Shown here: in pieces, positions 52,068-63,699 of the stretch
Layout of the letters: every line of letters starts with the position of its first letter
Position numbering within the stretch: position 1 is the first letter of the stretch
NCBI GenBank assembly: GCA_963978545.1
Contig: OZ021722.1
Span: 34,365,365 to 34,429,364, forward strand
Length of the DNA: 64,000 nt
Reading direction: 5' to 3'
Source: Linyphia triangularis
Taxonomy: Eukaryota; Arthropoda; Arachnida; Araneae; Linyphiidae
Translations under genes and position numbers: made by a program
Notes under the pieces: model-generated
The model's database searches: none
What the model saw: only the letters and a program-made list of their open reading frames with translations
What the model was told of the DNA's origin: nothing

Positions 52068-52270
52068 CACTGTTAAAAATTTTGTTCCACCTTGCACCAA
52101 AAATTGGTTCCCATTTAAGTGCCACCAACATTTGGTGCTTAGTTTCACGATTTAATGGTGCAACCTCGGACCGTAAGCACCACTAAATCGCGAAACTAAG
52201 CACCAAATGTTGGTGGCAGCTAAATGGGAACCAAATTTTGGTGCATGGTGGACAAATTTTTTTAACAGTG
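52068..52270 (-). mobile_element. Palindromic MITE, 203 bp, copy 2 (opposite orientation)
   Basis: Same length as the copy at 45884-46086 and nearly identical to its reverse complement, judged by the centre (AACCTCGGACCGTAAG). Flanked by TA. Two near-identical copies 6 kb apart imply recent spread of this family. Confidence 0.9.
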
Positions 52271-52548
52271 TAGACTGTTCTGACCCAAATCGATGTACAA
52301 TTTCGTCACTTTCTTTGCAATAATTATTATGCTGGGTTTAGTGAGTTTAGAAGGCGACTAAAAACAAATTAATTCATAGCAATTTTGTCAAATTTACACA
52401 AAAAGAAGAAAAAAATGACAAACATTTACTTTCAAAAATCAATAAAACATTTTCGCAAAGAAAATGTAAGTTTATTTCCAGCTATAAGCTATAAAGTGTA
52501 ACTTATTTTTAAATGCTTTCTATTAACTTTGATTTTGTGTGTATGTAT

Positions 52549-53525
52549 TGTTGCGTAGACGGGTTTGAAAGATTTGAAGCCAAAGCAGATCAAAACTTGC
52601 AGAAATTTATTCCAGTATAACTCTTCACAGATTACTTTACAACTGCAGAACTTCTCGTTCAAGTAGACTCAAAACAGCTCTATACACAACAATAGAGCAC
52701 AAAACAGCAGTTAAAAACTTGACAACACAACTGCTAAATCGCCGCAAAAGACAATGCAATACAGTTCGCTTTAGAACTACTTGGAATGTTCACTGAGACT
52801 CAGTACTTCCAGTCAACTCACTGACTAATCACACAACTAACTCCAGTCTCAGCCGGTTTATATAGGAGTCAACGTAGGCGTAAAGTACGGAGGGGCAGAG
52901 GGGGCTGGCCTCCCCACTTTTAAATTCTGGGGGGGGGGGGGGGGGGCTGCCTACCCTGATTTTTGTAACACTATCTCCTTTTTCCCCCTCCATTCTCCAA
53001 ATAAATTATAATAACTGTTTATTGTTGGTGCTATATGAGAAGTTGTGTCATACCTAGATTTTCGAAAAATTAATAGATTTCGATAATTTTTCGAAAAATT
53101 TCATCTTCCGTCAAAACTCGCCCCCCCATGTTTTTTGAAAAGTTGACACCTATGGGAGTCAATAATACTTCTGGAGACTTCTAGAGGTAGATATTTGGAG
53201 AACTTTCCAGATCGTAGTAGAAAAGTCCTATACATGTACATGGGGACCGAAAATGTCTCCAAATAGTCGCCAAGTTGGGCGACATTTGTCGATTTCTCGC
53301 CAATTTGGCGAGATTGCCATTACCATAATGTTAAATGCCCTGTTCCTTGTAAAACTCGCTTCCCAGCATTATCTCTGTAAAACTCGTTATCAAGCATTAA
53401 TAGACACTACAGGGAAGCCAAGTTAAGACGAACTATTGCACTGCCTTATGCGAAATGTACATACATTTTCCTATTTAGAAAATTAACACTACGAAATATT
53501 TACAAATATACAAAAATTCGTAACA
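52549..53525 (-). mobile_element. Solo LTR of an LTR retrotransposon
   Basis: On the minus strand it starts TGTTACGAATTTTTGTATAT and ends ...CCCGTCTACGCAACA, the TG...CA ends of an LTR. Flanked by the 4-bp duplication GTAT (52545-52548 and 53526-53529). A TATA box (TATAAACCGGCTGAGACTGG) and, about 230 nt on, a poly(A) signal GGAATAAATTTCTGC mark U3, R and U5 in the right order. No internal retroelement genes on either side. A 282-bp insert interrupts U3, so the original LTR is about 690 bp. Gypsy or BEL type cannot be decided. Confidence 0.85.
52873..53154. mobile_element. Non-autonomous DNA element inside the solo LTR
   Basis: 282 bp with inverted ends CGTAGGCGT and CATAGGTGT (complement of ACACCTATG), flanked by the perfect 8-bp duplication GGAGTCAA (52865-52872 and 53155-53162). 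Contains long G and C runs (GGGGGGG near 52930; CCCCCCC near 53121). 8-bp duplication suggests a hAT-like mechanism. Confidence 0.8.
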
Positions 53526-53926
53526 GTATGTTTGTCGATGGGAGCAGAACCTGCGGAAGCCTAATTAATCCCCTTGCCATCATCTAATAGGGCCGAAATT
53601 TTGCAGATAGGTGCGATGCAGATGACAATGTATTCTATCAAATTTTGAGGTGGTTGTTGTCACTAAATGCAGGCCCTGATCATCACCTAGGCTCACAAGG
53701 CCCAGGCCTTGGACCCATGATTTCAGGGGGCCCCGAAATTGAATGTAAACTAATACTTTTGTCTCAGCAAAGCTATGTGAATATCTTTTATTCATAAAAA
53801 TATCTTTTTATAAAAATCATTTTGTATTGATCTTGAACCATCGTTAGTATCCCAGAGTATATTTATTCAAACAAACCAAACCATTATTTAAATACGTAAA
53901 AAACAAGCTTTTTTTTAAACAAAGAG

Positions 53927-54109
53927 TTGGTTGGTTGTATTCAGATTATCTGGCGCCGTCAGCAACACGAGGGGCTATAATGCGCCGAAACATTTCGTCA
54001 TTTTACAAACCAACATACATTTACAAACACCCATGCCTAACACGGGACTCGAACCCGCAACCTCGCGGTCTAGAAGCTGGCACGCTAACCACTATACCGT
54101 TTGGTCGGC
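53927..54109 (-). mobile_element. tRNA-derived SINE, family 1, copy 2
   Basis: A 183-bp copy nearly identical to the SINE at 47-227, same orientation, with tRNA-like head at the high-coordinate end and AACC tail at the low end. Flanked by 13-bp duplications TTTAAACAAAGAG (53914-53926) and TTTAAACAAGGAG (54110-54122) differing at one base. It sits inside a hAT-like element (53670-54345) and is followed by an A/G-rich tract. Confidence 0.93.
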
Positions 54110-54118
54110 TTTAAACAA

Positions 54119-54139
54119 GGAGAAAAAAAAAAAAGAAGG

Positions 54140-54174
<35 letters not shown>

Positions 54175-54181
54175 AAAAATT
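54119..54181 (+). repeat. A/G-rich purine tract
   Basis: About 63 nt of A with scattered G directly after the SINE. The lysine-rich open frames across it are artefacts. Confidence 0.85.
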
Positions 54182-54353
54182 AAAGGAAATCTTGATGAAT
54201 TTATTGTGAGATCAGCAAATGTCGACTCTGAAGTTGTGAATAATACTGAAGATATTAGGATTTGTACTGTGATCACGCGTTTGAAAAAGGGGCCCCCCCG
54301 AATGTGTCCGGGCCGTGGGCCCCAAATTGTCATGATCAGGCTCTGACTAAATG

Positions 54354-55199
54354 GTCGCTTTAATATTAATAAACCAACTTGCCGCCATCCAATCACGTTA
54401 AAAAAGCAGCATTGAACCGACCATTGTTAAAAAATTTCTGTTGCCAATTTTTTTTTTTTTTTAAATATATAAATAATAAAATTACTTTAATCAGAATAAA
54501 TAAATGATATATGGATGTAAGAGCATAAATTCCCGTTTACTTTTAATAAATAAATTTCGAAACGTAGTTTGCCGCACATTTTGTTGATAGAAATGTTTTT
54601 GATATCGAATCAAAATTAATATAAAACTTGACAATGTATATGAAGGATTTTTTAAAAACTCTGTTTTTATGGTTTTATATATATTTACAACAAATATAAA
54701 AATACATGGTAATAATAAATATTATAAAAACAATGTGTGATTTTGTGACTATCCCTTTCTCTCCCTTTATACAGCATCGAAATTAATATGATAGATCAAT
54801 TTAAAGCTTAAGTCTTAGGCTTCTGACAAATAGTTTATTTACAAATGCACAGTGTTATTTGTTCCTAAATCGAAGCCATTTATATTTTGTATGAGAAGAT
54901 ACTCTATATAGGGATGCGTCGACTCCGATAATGATTATCTTCTTTTCCAGTTCGTATAAACTACAATAAATGTATTATTGGTTTAAAGATGTAGTTCTGC
55001 GCTTTAAACAATTCCCTTCGGTGTTTGTTGACAAATCGAACTTAAATGTGAAGAAAGTATATTGGAGTTTCTACGAAGGATGTACTACAGGTCCTCTAAC
55101 CAATCGTAAATGCGCAGGCTATGGCAAGGGCCATCTAGTAACTAATATCTATATAAATATATCTTAAAATTCTTGATAATATCGGTTAGACAAGGTACC
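54354..55199. other. No gene recognised
   Basis: AT-rich with a poly(T) run at about 54448-54461. The 65-codon frame at 54970-55167 has no recognised motif. Confidence 0.5.
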
Positions 55200-55850
55200 T
55201 ATAGAAACTAGGAGTGTGGAACATCGCACAACTTTCAATTACACTATAATATAGGTCATTGCATTAAAATTTGACATAGTGACCGTTTATATATTTTTGG
55301 CAATAATTTTTACATTTACATAAAGGGGAAAAAAAAGGCAAAATTGGTGATTTTATTCAATAGACTTTAGATTGTCATTCCTTGGGCGTGAAACGCAAGA
55401 AAATCAATCATTGATGGGCGATGCTCAAGGGCCGAGAGCACTGAGTTAAAGGCACTCGTTTTTCAACTTTTTATGCTTTCATCGTATTCATATGTGAATT
55501 TCGGAGGTGGTGATGTTTAGAATACTTAAAACCATTATTACAATGATTTTGATTAGAGACGTTTTTTAGCAAATACTGAAAAAAAAATAAATTATTTTTT
55601 CAATGGCAGCAACCTTATGCGCATGCGCAATTTTGACGAAAACCTTAAATGGTAGGTCCCATGGCCCCTACCAACCTGCACACCAAATTTTAATACTATA
55701 GGTCAATTTGTTTGGGAGTTATGTTGACCACAGACATAATTTTTTTAAATCAGGATGTTTCAAAACGTGGAAAAATACAAAAATAAAAATCGATTTTTTT
55801 TTTTGGGACCGAATGGTATACTTTCATTACCCTATGTAAACATATTAGTC
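55200..55850 (+). repeat. Dispersed repeat D, copy 2
   Basis: Homologous to 38170-38920 (same orientation) and to 63700-64000 (opposite). Landmarks: GTGTGGAACATCGCACAACT, TTTCGGAGGTGGTGATGTTT, CTTATGCGCATGCGCAATTT and TAGGTCAATTTGTTTGGGAG. It lacks the MITE present in copy 1. It directly borders the left arm of the 55848-59196 element. Confidence 0.8.
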
Positions 55851-56226
55851 CAGGCAATTTGTGATTGAACATGAAAAAAATTGCAACAGAAGCTTTTTAA
55901 TTGATTTTTAATCAGTTATCATTACTGAACAACATATCCAAAATCGGACAAAATTGATCCATGGAAACACCCCGAAAAACGAATTTCAAAATGACGGATT
56001 CCATGCCACATGATGGGGATACCTAAGCGCAGTTTTTTCCTCTCAGCATCTCCGCAACGATGATATTTTATCATGGATGTTAGCTTTAAAACACACACAT
56101 ACACAAAATTTAAAAAAAAAAAGAAAAAAATGGTAGGTTATTGTGCTCAGAATTGTATGGATTTTTTTTTTAAAAAAAGGAGGACATTACATTTCATCAG
56201 TAAGAAGGTATGCAGGTACAGGTATA
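55848..56226 (+). repeat. Left inverted repeat of the nuclease-relic element
   Basis: About 380 bp matching the reverse complement of 58834-59196: AGTCCAGGCAA, ATGAAAAAAATTGCAACAGA, ACAACATATCCAAAATCGGA, ATGCCACATGATGGGGATAC and AGGTACAGGTAT in order. These look like long terminal or subterminal inverted repeats. Confidence 0.88.
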
Positions 56227-56310
56227 CATTTTAAATAATAAACATATCTTAAACAGTACATATCTTACATTGTTGCTTAAAAGTTTGTTTAAAATCAGAA
56301 AAAAAAACCT

Positions 56311-57970
56311 TTAATCGTTTTCTTCACTTTCATTATATTCATAACTGTTGTGTTTTTTACATCCATTGATTTGGCACGTTCCACAAGCTGTTGAACAGGG
56401 CGGGCCATTACACTTGCATCCACATCGTAATGTAGAACAGATTTTCTGCAGGAACATCGCATCATATTGAGTAAATGACCTGAAGCTGATGGTTAGTCGC
56501 CGAGTATTAGGTAGTACGAGTAAGTTTTTGCATACCAATCCGATTCTTCTGGTTTGATTCTTTCTTTAGTATCTTCCCATATATTTATTTACAAGTATGT
56601 TCGATAGCTATGATATTTTGTTGAAGAATCGGTCGGGAGCAGACGTTTCAGTGCAACAAATGATTTTGCGGTAGTTACCCTTGCTACTAACATTTGAAGA
56701 TGCAGTTAGTCTGTGCAATTTAAAAACCGGCCGTCGTAAAAAAAAAAAAAAAAAAAAAAAGCATTGCTTTTCTACCAGCGACAGTGATGTCTGAATATTG
56801 ACTTGAATCAGAACAAAATATTTTTGAAACAGAGCGGAGCTCGTTTTGGAAAATGCTGAGGATTTTCCAATTGAAAAAATTCTGGATGTAGTATTGCAGC
56901 CCGTAAAAGCATGCAGACACAACAACAAATTGTAGCTTTCATGGCCTATTATAGATGTATGATGTGAATATCATATACTGGCTTTGGAGTTGATCCATGT
57001 TTTATATCACTTCAATAATATAGCTTGGATCCCTCATCCTTGGCGTGGTACAGAAGCAAAATCAGGAGATCGGTATCTTACCCTATCACAGTGGTATGAC
57101 CGTGTTCTGAAGATGAAACTGCGGTACGTACAATGTCCAAATCAGCATTTCCATCTGTGTTATGAACAGAACAACCTTGTTTCTTCAGCAACAGCAAGTT
57201 ACCAATAACGGCAATTAGGGCTTACTTGTTCTTTCCATTGGCTAGAAAATGTTCCTTTTTGCCAACGAACTTCATGCATGGGCTAAAATTAACATATCTA
57301 CAGGTCTTTGCGTACCTTTGTCTGTGAGCCCCATCCTTGATTGTAGGGGACCTAGTAGCCATCAAAAACAATGACAGCTTTCCCATATGTTTTAAAAGTA
57401 AATTAAACATACGACATTGCAATGTTTTTGTAAGTGTTATTGTTGAACCACTCAATTCGATGTAAGAGAGATCCTCCATCCAAAATGTACCTTTCCGTAC
57501 TTTCCACATTGTCAGATTCATCACTATCAAAATGTTTGGTGTATTTAACAATTGCTTCTGCTAACTGTGATTTATCTGCTTTTCTCATTAGGGTTTGGGA
57601 TTCAAATAATGCTGCAGGCTAAGCACAAAGTTCATAACGCATGATACCAACAAGATTCATATCAGCACAAGTGGGAACATACTTCATTCTTTGGAAAAGT
57701 AGTGATGGATCCACTTGTATATCTGAATCATCTTTACTAAAGACAGCACCAGCAGATCCTAGAGTTTTCGCTTTATCTGACCTTTTAGCAGAAGACTTTA
57801 ATACATCCTTCCCTATCATTTCTGAGTCGATTTTCGCACCAAATAAGTGCAACTCGTCAACATTAACTTCTCCTTCGACTGTTACGCCTATAACAATATT
57901 ACGTAGAGAAGAATTAAATCGGGATATGGATTTTAGTTCATTGACCAGTTTTTTTTTTTTTTTTTTTTAA
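56311..57970 (-). pseudogene. Relic of a FEN1/XPG-like (PIN-fold) nuclease gene, multicopy arthropod family
   Basis: Read on the minus strand. In order: YILDGGSLLHRIEW (near 57480), VIVFDGY in another frame (about 57360-57385), SPTIKDGAHRQR and KKEHFLANGKNK (57260-57350), NADLDIV (about 57129-57158), LHAFTGCNTTSRIFSIGK (about 56860-56920), and a Cys-rich tail CGCKCNGPPCSTACGTCQ (56341-56440). From family knowledge, the DG-LLH, FDGY, E-D-ADLL and GCDTTSR-GIGK blocks fit a FEN1/XPG-type nuclease; GCD-GIG resembles the helix-hairpin-helix region of FEN1. Here the acidic motif is altered (DGNADLD) and GCD has become GCN. Several frameshifts and stops show it is dead. Enclosed by inverted repeats, so probably carried by a DNA transposon; Academ elements are one group known to encode an XPG nuclease. 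Confidence 0.7.
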
Positions 57971-58119
57971 TGTCATTACTGTCACTTTTTTGTCTGCTGT
58001 CTCTCATTCGTTTGTGTTGTTCACTTGTTTTGCATGGAAACACCTGCATACTCTTCCATAGTTGAATTTTAAATTGAACAAAAGGGCACGCAAAACACCT
58101 ATGTAGCTCTCTGAATTTC

Positions 58120-58157
58120 GCCAAACGGTGAAGTGATTAGCGTGCTAGCTTCTATAG
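58120..58157 (+). mobile_element. Fragment of SINE family 1 head
   Basis: About 38 bp (CCAAACGGTGAAGTGATTAG then CGTGCTAGCTTCTATAGG) match the box-A part of SINE family 1 with few differences. The rest of the SINE is absent. Truncated copy on the plus strand inside the inverted-repeat element with the nuclease relic. Confidence 0.6.
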
Positions 58158-58833
58158 GTACTTTCTGCAAGTATAGGTAGAGTGACTTGAGAAAATTTCT
58201 CTGACCCGCAACTGTTATTTTGGGGAGAATCTCAAGCATAGCATATAAGTGTAATTCCCAAGAACCTATCCTGTCAGCTGTTATCAAGGTTCGTACAACA
58301 CTGATCATTCGTTAGTATTCCAACCAAAAGTTACTTGTTCTCTAGGAAGATGGCAAGTGATTCTTCTTTGTCTTCTAAGCAATCTCAATCTGAGCCAAAG
58401 CGTCACACAGTTCTACGTCATTCTTTTTTTGTTTTTGTCCGGTCGTAATATCATAGAACAAATCACAAGTTTCCTTAACAGGACCATGAAGAGATCTATG
58501 TTCATCATGACGAAAAAACTCTTAAATCAGCAGGATACTAAGCAATGCATCTACAATCATGTGTCCTCGTATCGCCCTGTAAATTGCTTTCCCAGTCACC
58601 ATGTGTAACACAACATTTGATCTATAGATTTCTTAAAGCATCTCAAATAATATTCAAATAATATTAATTGAGGAAAATAACTAAAAACTGCGACTTAATA
58701 TTATTTGTGGTCCTTTATTAAGTTAGCATGTATGTTTAGTTCATTTTCAAGCGTAATTGATGCTTCACTAATGTGTCTTTAAACACCGACCCTCTAAAAA
58801 CAAAAGCAGACAGAAAACACAAACTTGTACACA
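58158..58833. other. Non-coding part of the nuclease-relic element
   Basis: Between the SINE fragment and the right inverted repeat. A plus-strand frame starting MASDSSLSSKQSQSEPKR (58350) is short and stops early. It could be the start of another element gene but has no clear motif. Confidence 0.4.
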
Positions 58834-59196
58834 TACCTGTACCTGTATACTTTCTTACCAATTAAATGTTATGTCCTCCTTTCTTAAACAAGCTCCATGC
58901 CATTCTAAGTATAATAACGTACCATTTTGCTGCGTTAAAGCTTACATCCGTAATTAAAATATCATGGTTGAGAAGGTGCTGAGTTGGAAAAGCTACGCTT
59001 AGGCATCCCCATCATGTGGCATGGTATTCGTCATTTTGAAATTCGTTTTTCGGGGTGTTCCAATGGATGAATTTTGTCCGATTTTGGATATGTTGTTCAG
59101 CAATAATAACTGATTAAAAATCAATCAAAAAAGCTTCTGTTGCAATTTTTTTCATGTTCACTGTATTTTTAATTTAGTTTGCCTGGACTATATGTG
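58834..59196 (-). repeat. Right inverted repeat of the nuclease-relic element
   Basis: Reverse complement of 55848-56226 with small gaps. Together they enclose about 2.6 kb, including the nuclease relic. Confidence 0.88.
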
Positions 59197-61577
59197 TAAT
59201 TGAAAGTAAAAAAAACCGGGGTTCATGAAGTTTCGCAAAAATGTAGATAGGTATAAAAAAGGAAAAAAAATCTCGATCACCCAGATTCATGCAAAAATGA
59301 CTACTCCATTATCTGCGATAGGCATTCCATTATCTTGCATATCGCAGCAGTTTTATCAGTTCTACATAAACAACTCACATCAATTTTTTGGACCATCTTT
59401 TATTTAAAAAAAAAAAAAAAAAAAAAACTTTTAATCAACGATATAGTAAATTCGAGAAAAATAATTCAAAGTAAAAACTTCACTAGAAATTAAAATAGCG
59501 TTTCTATCAAAAGCATGAAAATTTCTACGATCTCAACATTCAAGAAATAAATCTCCTAAGGTTTCTCGTCAAGAAAAGAAAAAGTTAGCAGCAGCAAACC
59601 CGTATGGCATGTCTGCGTCATTCATTAGCATTTGAAACAGACATGAAGCTGGAAAAATAGGACTGACTTGATCTTTTAAATCTACAATTATTTAGAAATG
59701 TGCAATCGTTCCTACTGAAACAGCGAGTGGCTGAATAAATGCACGGCAGAAAGTAGCACAAGTGCGCACCTACAGATCTATAAATGTTATTCTCTCGATT
59801 GTTAAAGCCTTGTCCAAATGCCTATACCAGGATAGAAACGCCCACAAACAATTATACAAATGTTTTAAAATAGATGTTTTCAAGTATTCTGACTATTTTA
59901 CACAAATGACGGTGTTAGCAGATATTTGTTAGTTAGAGCAAACGTTTACAGTATTGTATGGACGGAATTCAGAAGTGGTTTTCACATTAAAGTGACAAAA
60001 AGAAATGTTTTTCAAACAAGTTTTTTGTTTCAGGTAACCTTTTCTTCATGGCATCGTAATTGTGCAGTGTTGTAATGTATTGGTGATTTTCATCCCTCCT
60101 TACTTTGTCAGAGACAAGGCCCAATTCTATTTAATTGTTGAAAAATTAGCATATTCGCCTAGATCTTGTTGAATTGCTTAAGAATTCCATATAAATATAT
60201 AGGAAATTTTATTTAAAAAATGGCGCGGTTGGGCGCATTAAAAGTGTCATCTTACTTTGAGCCGTTCAAGATTGTGAGTTTAACTTACAAATACGATTAC
60301 GAATGATTTTTTTTTACAAAAGAATAAAAAGTAATACATTAATAAGTTTGGAATGGGGTAGAGATGGATTGCTTAATTCAGCGAGTGCTTAATTAAAATT
60401 TTTAAAGGTCACAGTATGGATAAACCACTTTTTTTTAATGTGCTAAATAAAGAGACTAGCCAAAGAATGGGATTCTGGCTTTTAGTTCACAGAAGTGTAT
60501 TGCGCTCGTAATACCAAACATTTATTTAATACAATTATTTTAGAATATTCTCTTTGCAAAATAAAATTTATTTGTTTTATGAGGTAGCACAAAATAAATT
60601 TTCAAACAAAGAACGAAAGAACAACCTAAAATGTTTTGGTATTACGAGTTCAATACTTATTTTCTCGTCACAGAAAGTCTAGCTCCAATTCTTATATTAA
60701 TCTTTTTAGTATCACGACAATCAAATAAGAAGTTTGCAGAGTAATACTGCCATTGTGTGATTTTTTTTTTTTTTAATTTTGACTATGTAGGTCCCGCTGA
60801 AACAGATGAATAGACATTGAAGCTGCTTGCTGCAATATAGTCGACAGGTGTCAAGATAATATTAATTTGTTTATGTATTCATTAAGTCAACCCATAGCAG
60901 AAATTGTCTGAACTTGAAGTCAAGATCAGCATATGAACGCATTTACCTAATTCCTTTGTTTGGATTTTTTGTTTTAAACCGAATACAATCGACGTATTTA
61001 AACCTTACAAATCAAAACGAACAAAGCCGCGATAATCGCATTCTTAGCGCAGTAAATTCTGGAGAAAAGTGTGAGGAGGTTTTGTCAAGTGCCCCGCTTC
61101 CACAGCGACTGTCGGGCACCGAATAATAAGAAATAGGGGAGTGTTCACACATAGAAGAGGCTCAAAGAACTTTTCACAAGACACAGGAAAAAAACGTCTT
61201 GGTAAAAATAGCGCCACCTACGCAATGTAGTAAGTCTAGTTTTCAAACGTTTTCTTGATGCGGGAAGAAAGATAAAACGAAACAAAAGGTGCAAAAAAAG
61301 GAACAGAAAAAAAAAGGAAGGAAAAAAAAATGTGTAGCGCGAAGAAGGAACGGTAGATTACTCTCGGATGGGTTTTCCCAGTTGCCTCTACTCTTCTATG
61401 AGGACATCTCATTAAAACGGTAAAAAACTAATCAACGGAAATTCTTCATCGTTTTCAGAAGATTTAATTTTTTTACGCTAAGAATGCATGACAGCTAATT
61501 TAAAAGAATAGGTTCTTAAATCGAGTATCAATTGCTGTTGTTCTTTGAACTGGGAAATGATAGTTAACTTTAAGGGC
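59197..61577. other. No gene recognised
   Basis: AT-rich with poly(A) at about 59405-59426 and A/G-rich stretches at 61280-61330. No supported exon, RNA or element. Confidence 0.5.
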
Positions 61578-61590
61578 AAAACTGGTTTCA

Positions 61591-61759
61591 GCCCATCTGA
61601 GGGCTGTTCGGTTAAAGCTCTGGTCTCGAATATGCCAAAGGTGCCGAGTTCGATGGCATGGATGTTCGTTGTGGTTCGGAATCCACGTTAAGCTGTAGGT
61701 CCCGGGCAGATTAGCCGTCATTGTGCATAAAAATAGGTCATTGAGCGTACAAACCAACC
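61591..61759 (+). mobile_element. tRNA-derived SINE, family 2
   Basis: A 169-bp element with a tRNA-like head (box A-like GGCTGTTCGGTTAAAGC, box B-like GCCGAGTTCGATGGC) and a 3' tail ACAAACCAACC. Flanked by 13-bp duplications AAAACTGGTTTCA (61578-61590) and AAAACTGATTTCA (61760-61772) with one mismatch. The head differs from family 1, but the AACC-repeat tail is similar. Confidence 0.85.
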
Positions 61760-62093
61760 AAAACTGATTTCAAATGATCTTTTAGGAAGACCACTAGCCA
61801 AAAGATGGCACATGTATAAACTCATATAGGGTTTCTCTAAAATACCAAAATTTAGACTATTTTTAAAACACACAAGACGTCAAAATTTGATTTGATGGAG
61901 ACAAATACGTCCGTCCGATTAACAAAATCTGTTGCGGATCTAATGGGCGGACAAGTTTGAAAACTATGATGATGGATTGGAAGTAAAATGATATGAGGCA
62001 GTTAGGTAAAGAAATGTTCAACCGGCAGCTCGACCTCCCCTTCTGCTGCTCTTGCACGAAAGATGGTTGGCTAAGTTCCTTTTCTATTCAAGA

Positions 62094-62170
62094 ACCGAAA
62101 GGTTTTTTACACACCACCAATTAGAGGTAATACCTCTAATCGGTGAGGGTTGAGCGTAAAAACCTTTCAG
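62094..62170. repeat. Imperfect hairpin
   Basis: ACCGAAAGGTTTTTTACACA... pairs imperfectly with ...GCGTAAAAACCTTTCAGT around the centre AGAGGTAATACCTCT. Arms about 36-40 nt. Confidence 0.6.
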
Positions 62171-62175
62171 TTTCT

Positions 62176-62225
62176 AATCTAATCGGTTTCTTCAATACCG
62201 TATTTAAGTCGAAACCGATTAGATT
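62176..62225. repeat. Hairpin with perfect 15-bp arms
   Basis: AATCTAATCGGTTTC (62176-62190) and its exact complement GAAACCGATTAGATT (62211-62225), 20-nt loop. It follows the hairpin at 62094-62170 and shares the word CTAATCGGT. Confidence 0.75.
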
Positions 62226-62869
62226 CCTAACTAGCAGTGCGAGATTTCGACCCCTTTTCAAACTCTCATTTTCTCACTCAATTAACCAACTAAACACTTC
62301 AAACCCTTTCATTAACCTCAATTTTTGGCCGCACTTGGTCTCATACCAAAGATCAAAACTTCTTAATTTGTTGAATACTGGAAAACCAAACATGTAATTT
62401 AGCTCTGGAAAATGTAAATCAAATTCCACCTGTAGAAAAGCAATCTTTTCAACTGATTCCAGATCCATCAGCGACTGGTTTGTTGGAAGAAGTTGTCTGG
62501 GAAACTGAGGCTCCCTCGCTACAGATGATTTATTTAATATCTCTGTAATGCATCGCCGCTACTATCAGACGGACATCGTCATGAGATAAAAAAAAGAAAT
62601 AGGACGGCGATATGCAAAAAAAAAAAAAAAAAAAAAAGACAAGCTATTCCAAATTCTTATGGAAAATACGCCGTTTTTACCATTACTGACTACAGCTATT
62701 TGCTTGTATTTAGTTTCTCCAATTTTAACACATGAGCAGACCAAGTATTTTGCATCAGCTTGCCGCTTGAAAAGAGCTTACGTTTAAAACGGGACACCTG
62801 TTGATTGATTTATGAAACATATTGTTTGGTTTTAGACTATATTTTCTGTAATTAGTGGCTATATATTAA

Positions 62870-63082
62870 CCCTTTGCACTCCAGGCCTTTTTCGCGCGGA
62901 GGGACCAGCAACTCGAGACATTTCCCGCGATTTTTGGTTAGTTCGCAGTTACAGATCCGCTTCAAATAAACTAAACACAGTAATTGGCCCTGCATCGAAT
63001 TTCCGCATTAAACTTAGTGGTCCTCTCAAGTTGCAGCATCAAATCATGTGGTGAGTGAGAGTCACCTCTGGAGTGCAAAGGG
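62870..63082. mobile_element. piggyBac-like MITE, 213 bp
   Basis: Inverted ends CCCTTTGCACTCCAG and CTGGAGTGCAAAGGG, 15 bp perfect, flanked by TTAA on both sides (62866-62869 and 63083-63086). TTAA plus CCCTTT ends are diagnostic of the piggyBac superfamily. More GC-rich than its surroundings; no coding. Confidence 0.9.
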
Positions 63083-63699
63083 TTAATTTTTGTTTACTTA
63101 TGTTTCTGATTGTTTATTATACATCGAAGAGAAGGGTCGCTCAATATCCAACGCTAAGAGTGAAGACACCAACTGTGTCCCGGAAGCAAGAATTGCGTAC
63201 AGAAGAACATTTTAAATCTTTTTCAGCCACATCTAAACGTATGGCATCACATTTGAATGCACAACTATTATAATGACGTTGACACTAGTCTCGCATGATT
63301 TCGGTAGTACATTTAGCCGAAATAGTATAGAGAGCCATAACACTGATTGAACGACAAAAGAAAACAAAATTTGGAAGCAAATATGTGTAGTTAATTACAA
63401 TAAATGTCCGAAAGCGGTTAACCACCCGCCGATCAATATTTATTGTATTATTCAATACTAGGCCGCACATTAAAAAAAAAGGACAAAAAGATCAGTAATG
63501 TTCTTCATCATTGGATCTAAATATTAGTCTAAAAGTAAAACACATCAACGCTGTTCTGCTTTTTACTATCAATTACTCATATGTTAACCAAAGAATAATA
63601 AGGTATTGCATTAGGTAAAGGAAAAAAAAAAAAAAAAAAAAAAAAAAATTACGAATTTCTACACATTCTGGAATGTACCGAGTAGAAAGAAAAAGAAGG

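Larger units (their letters stand above)
53670..54345. mobile_element. hAT-like element, 676 bp, containing a SINE
   Basis: Inverted ends CAGGCCCTGATCAT and ATGATCAGGCTCTG, flanked by the perfect 8-bp duplication ACTAAATG (53662-53669 and 54346-54353). Subterminal GGGGCCC blocks at both sides. SINE family 1 copy 2 lies inside, so the SINE arrived after this element. No transposase. Confidence 0.88.

Noticed and set aside
54085..54396. Lys-rich and Phe-rich frames on both strands
   Set aside because: They are translations of the purine tract next to the SINE.
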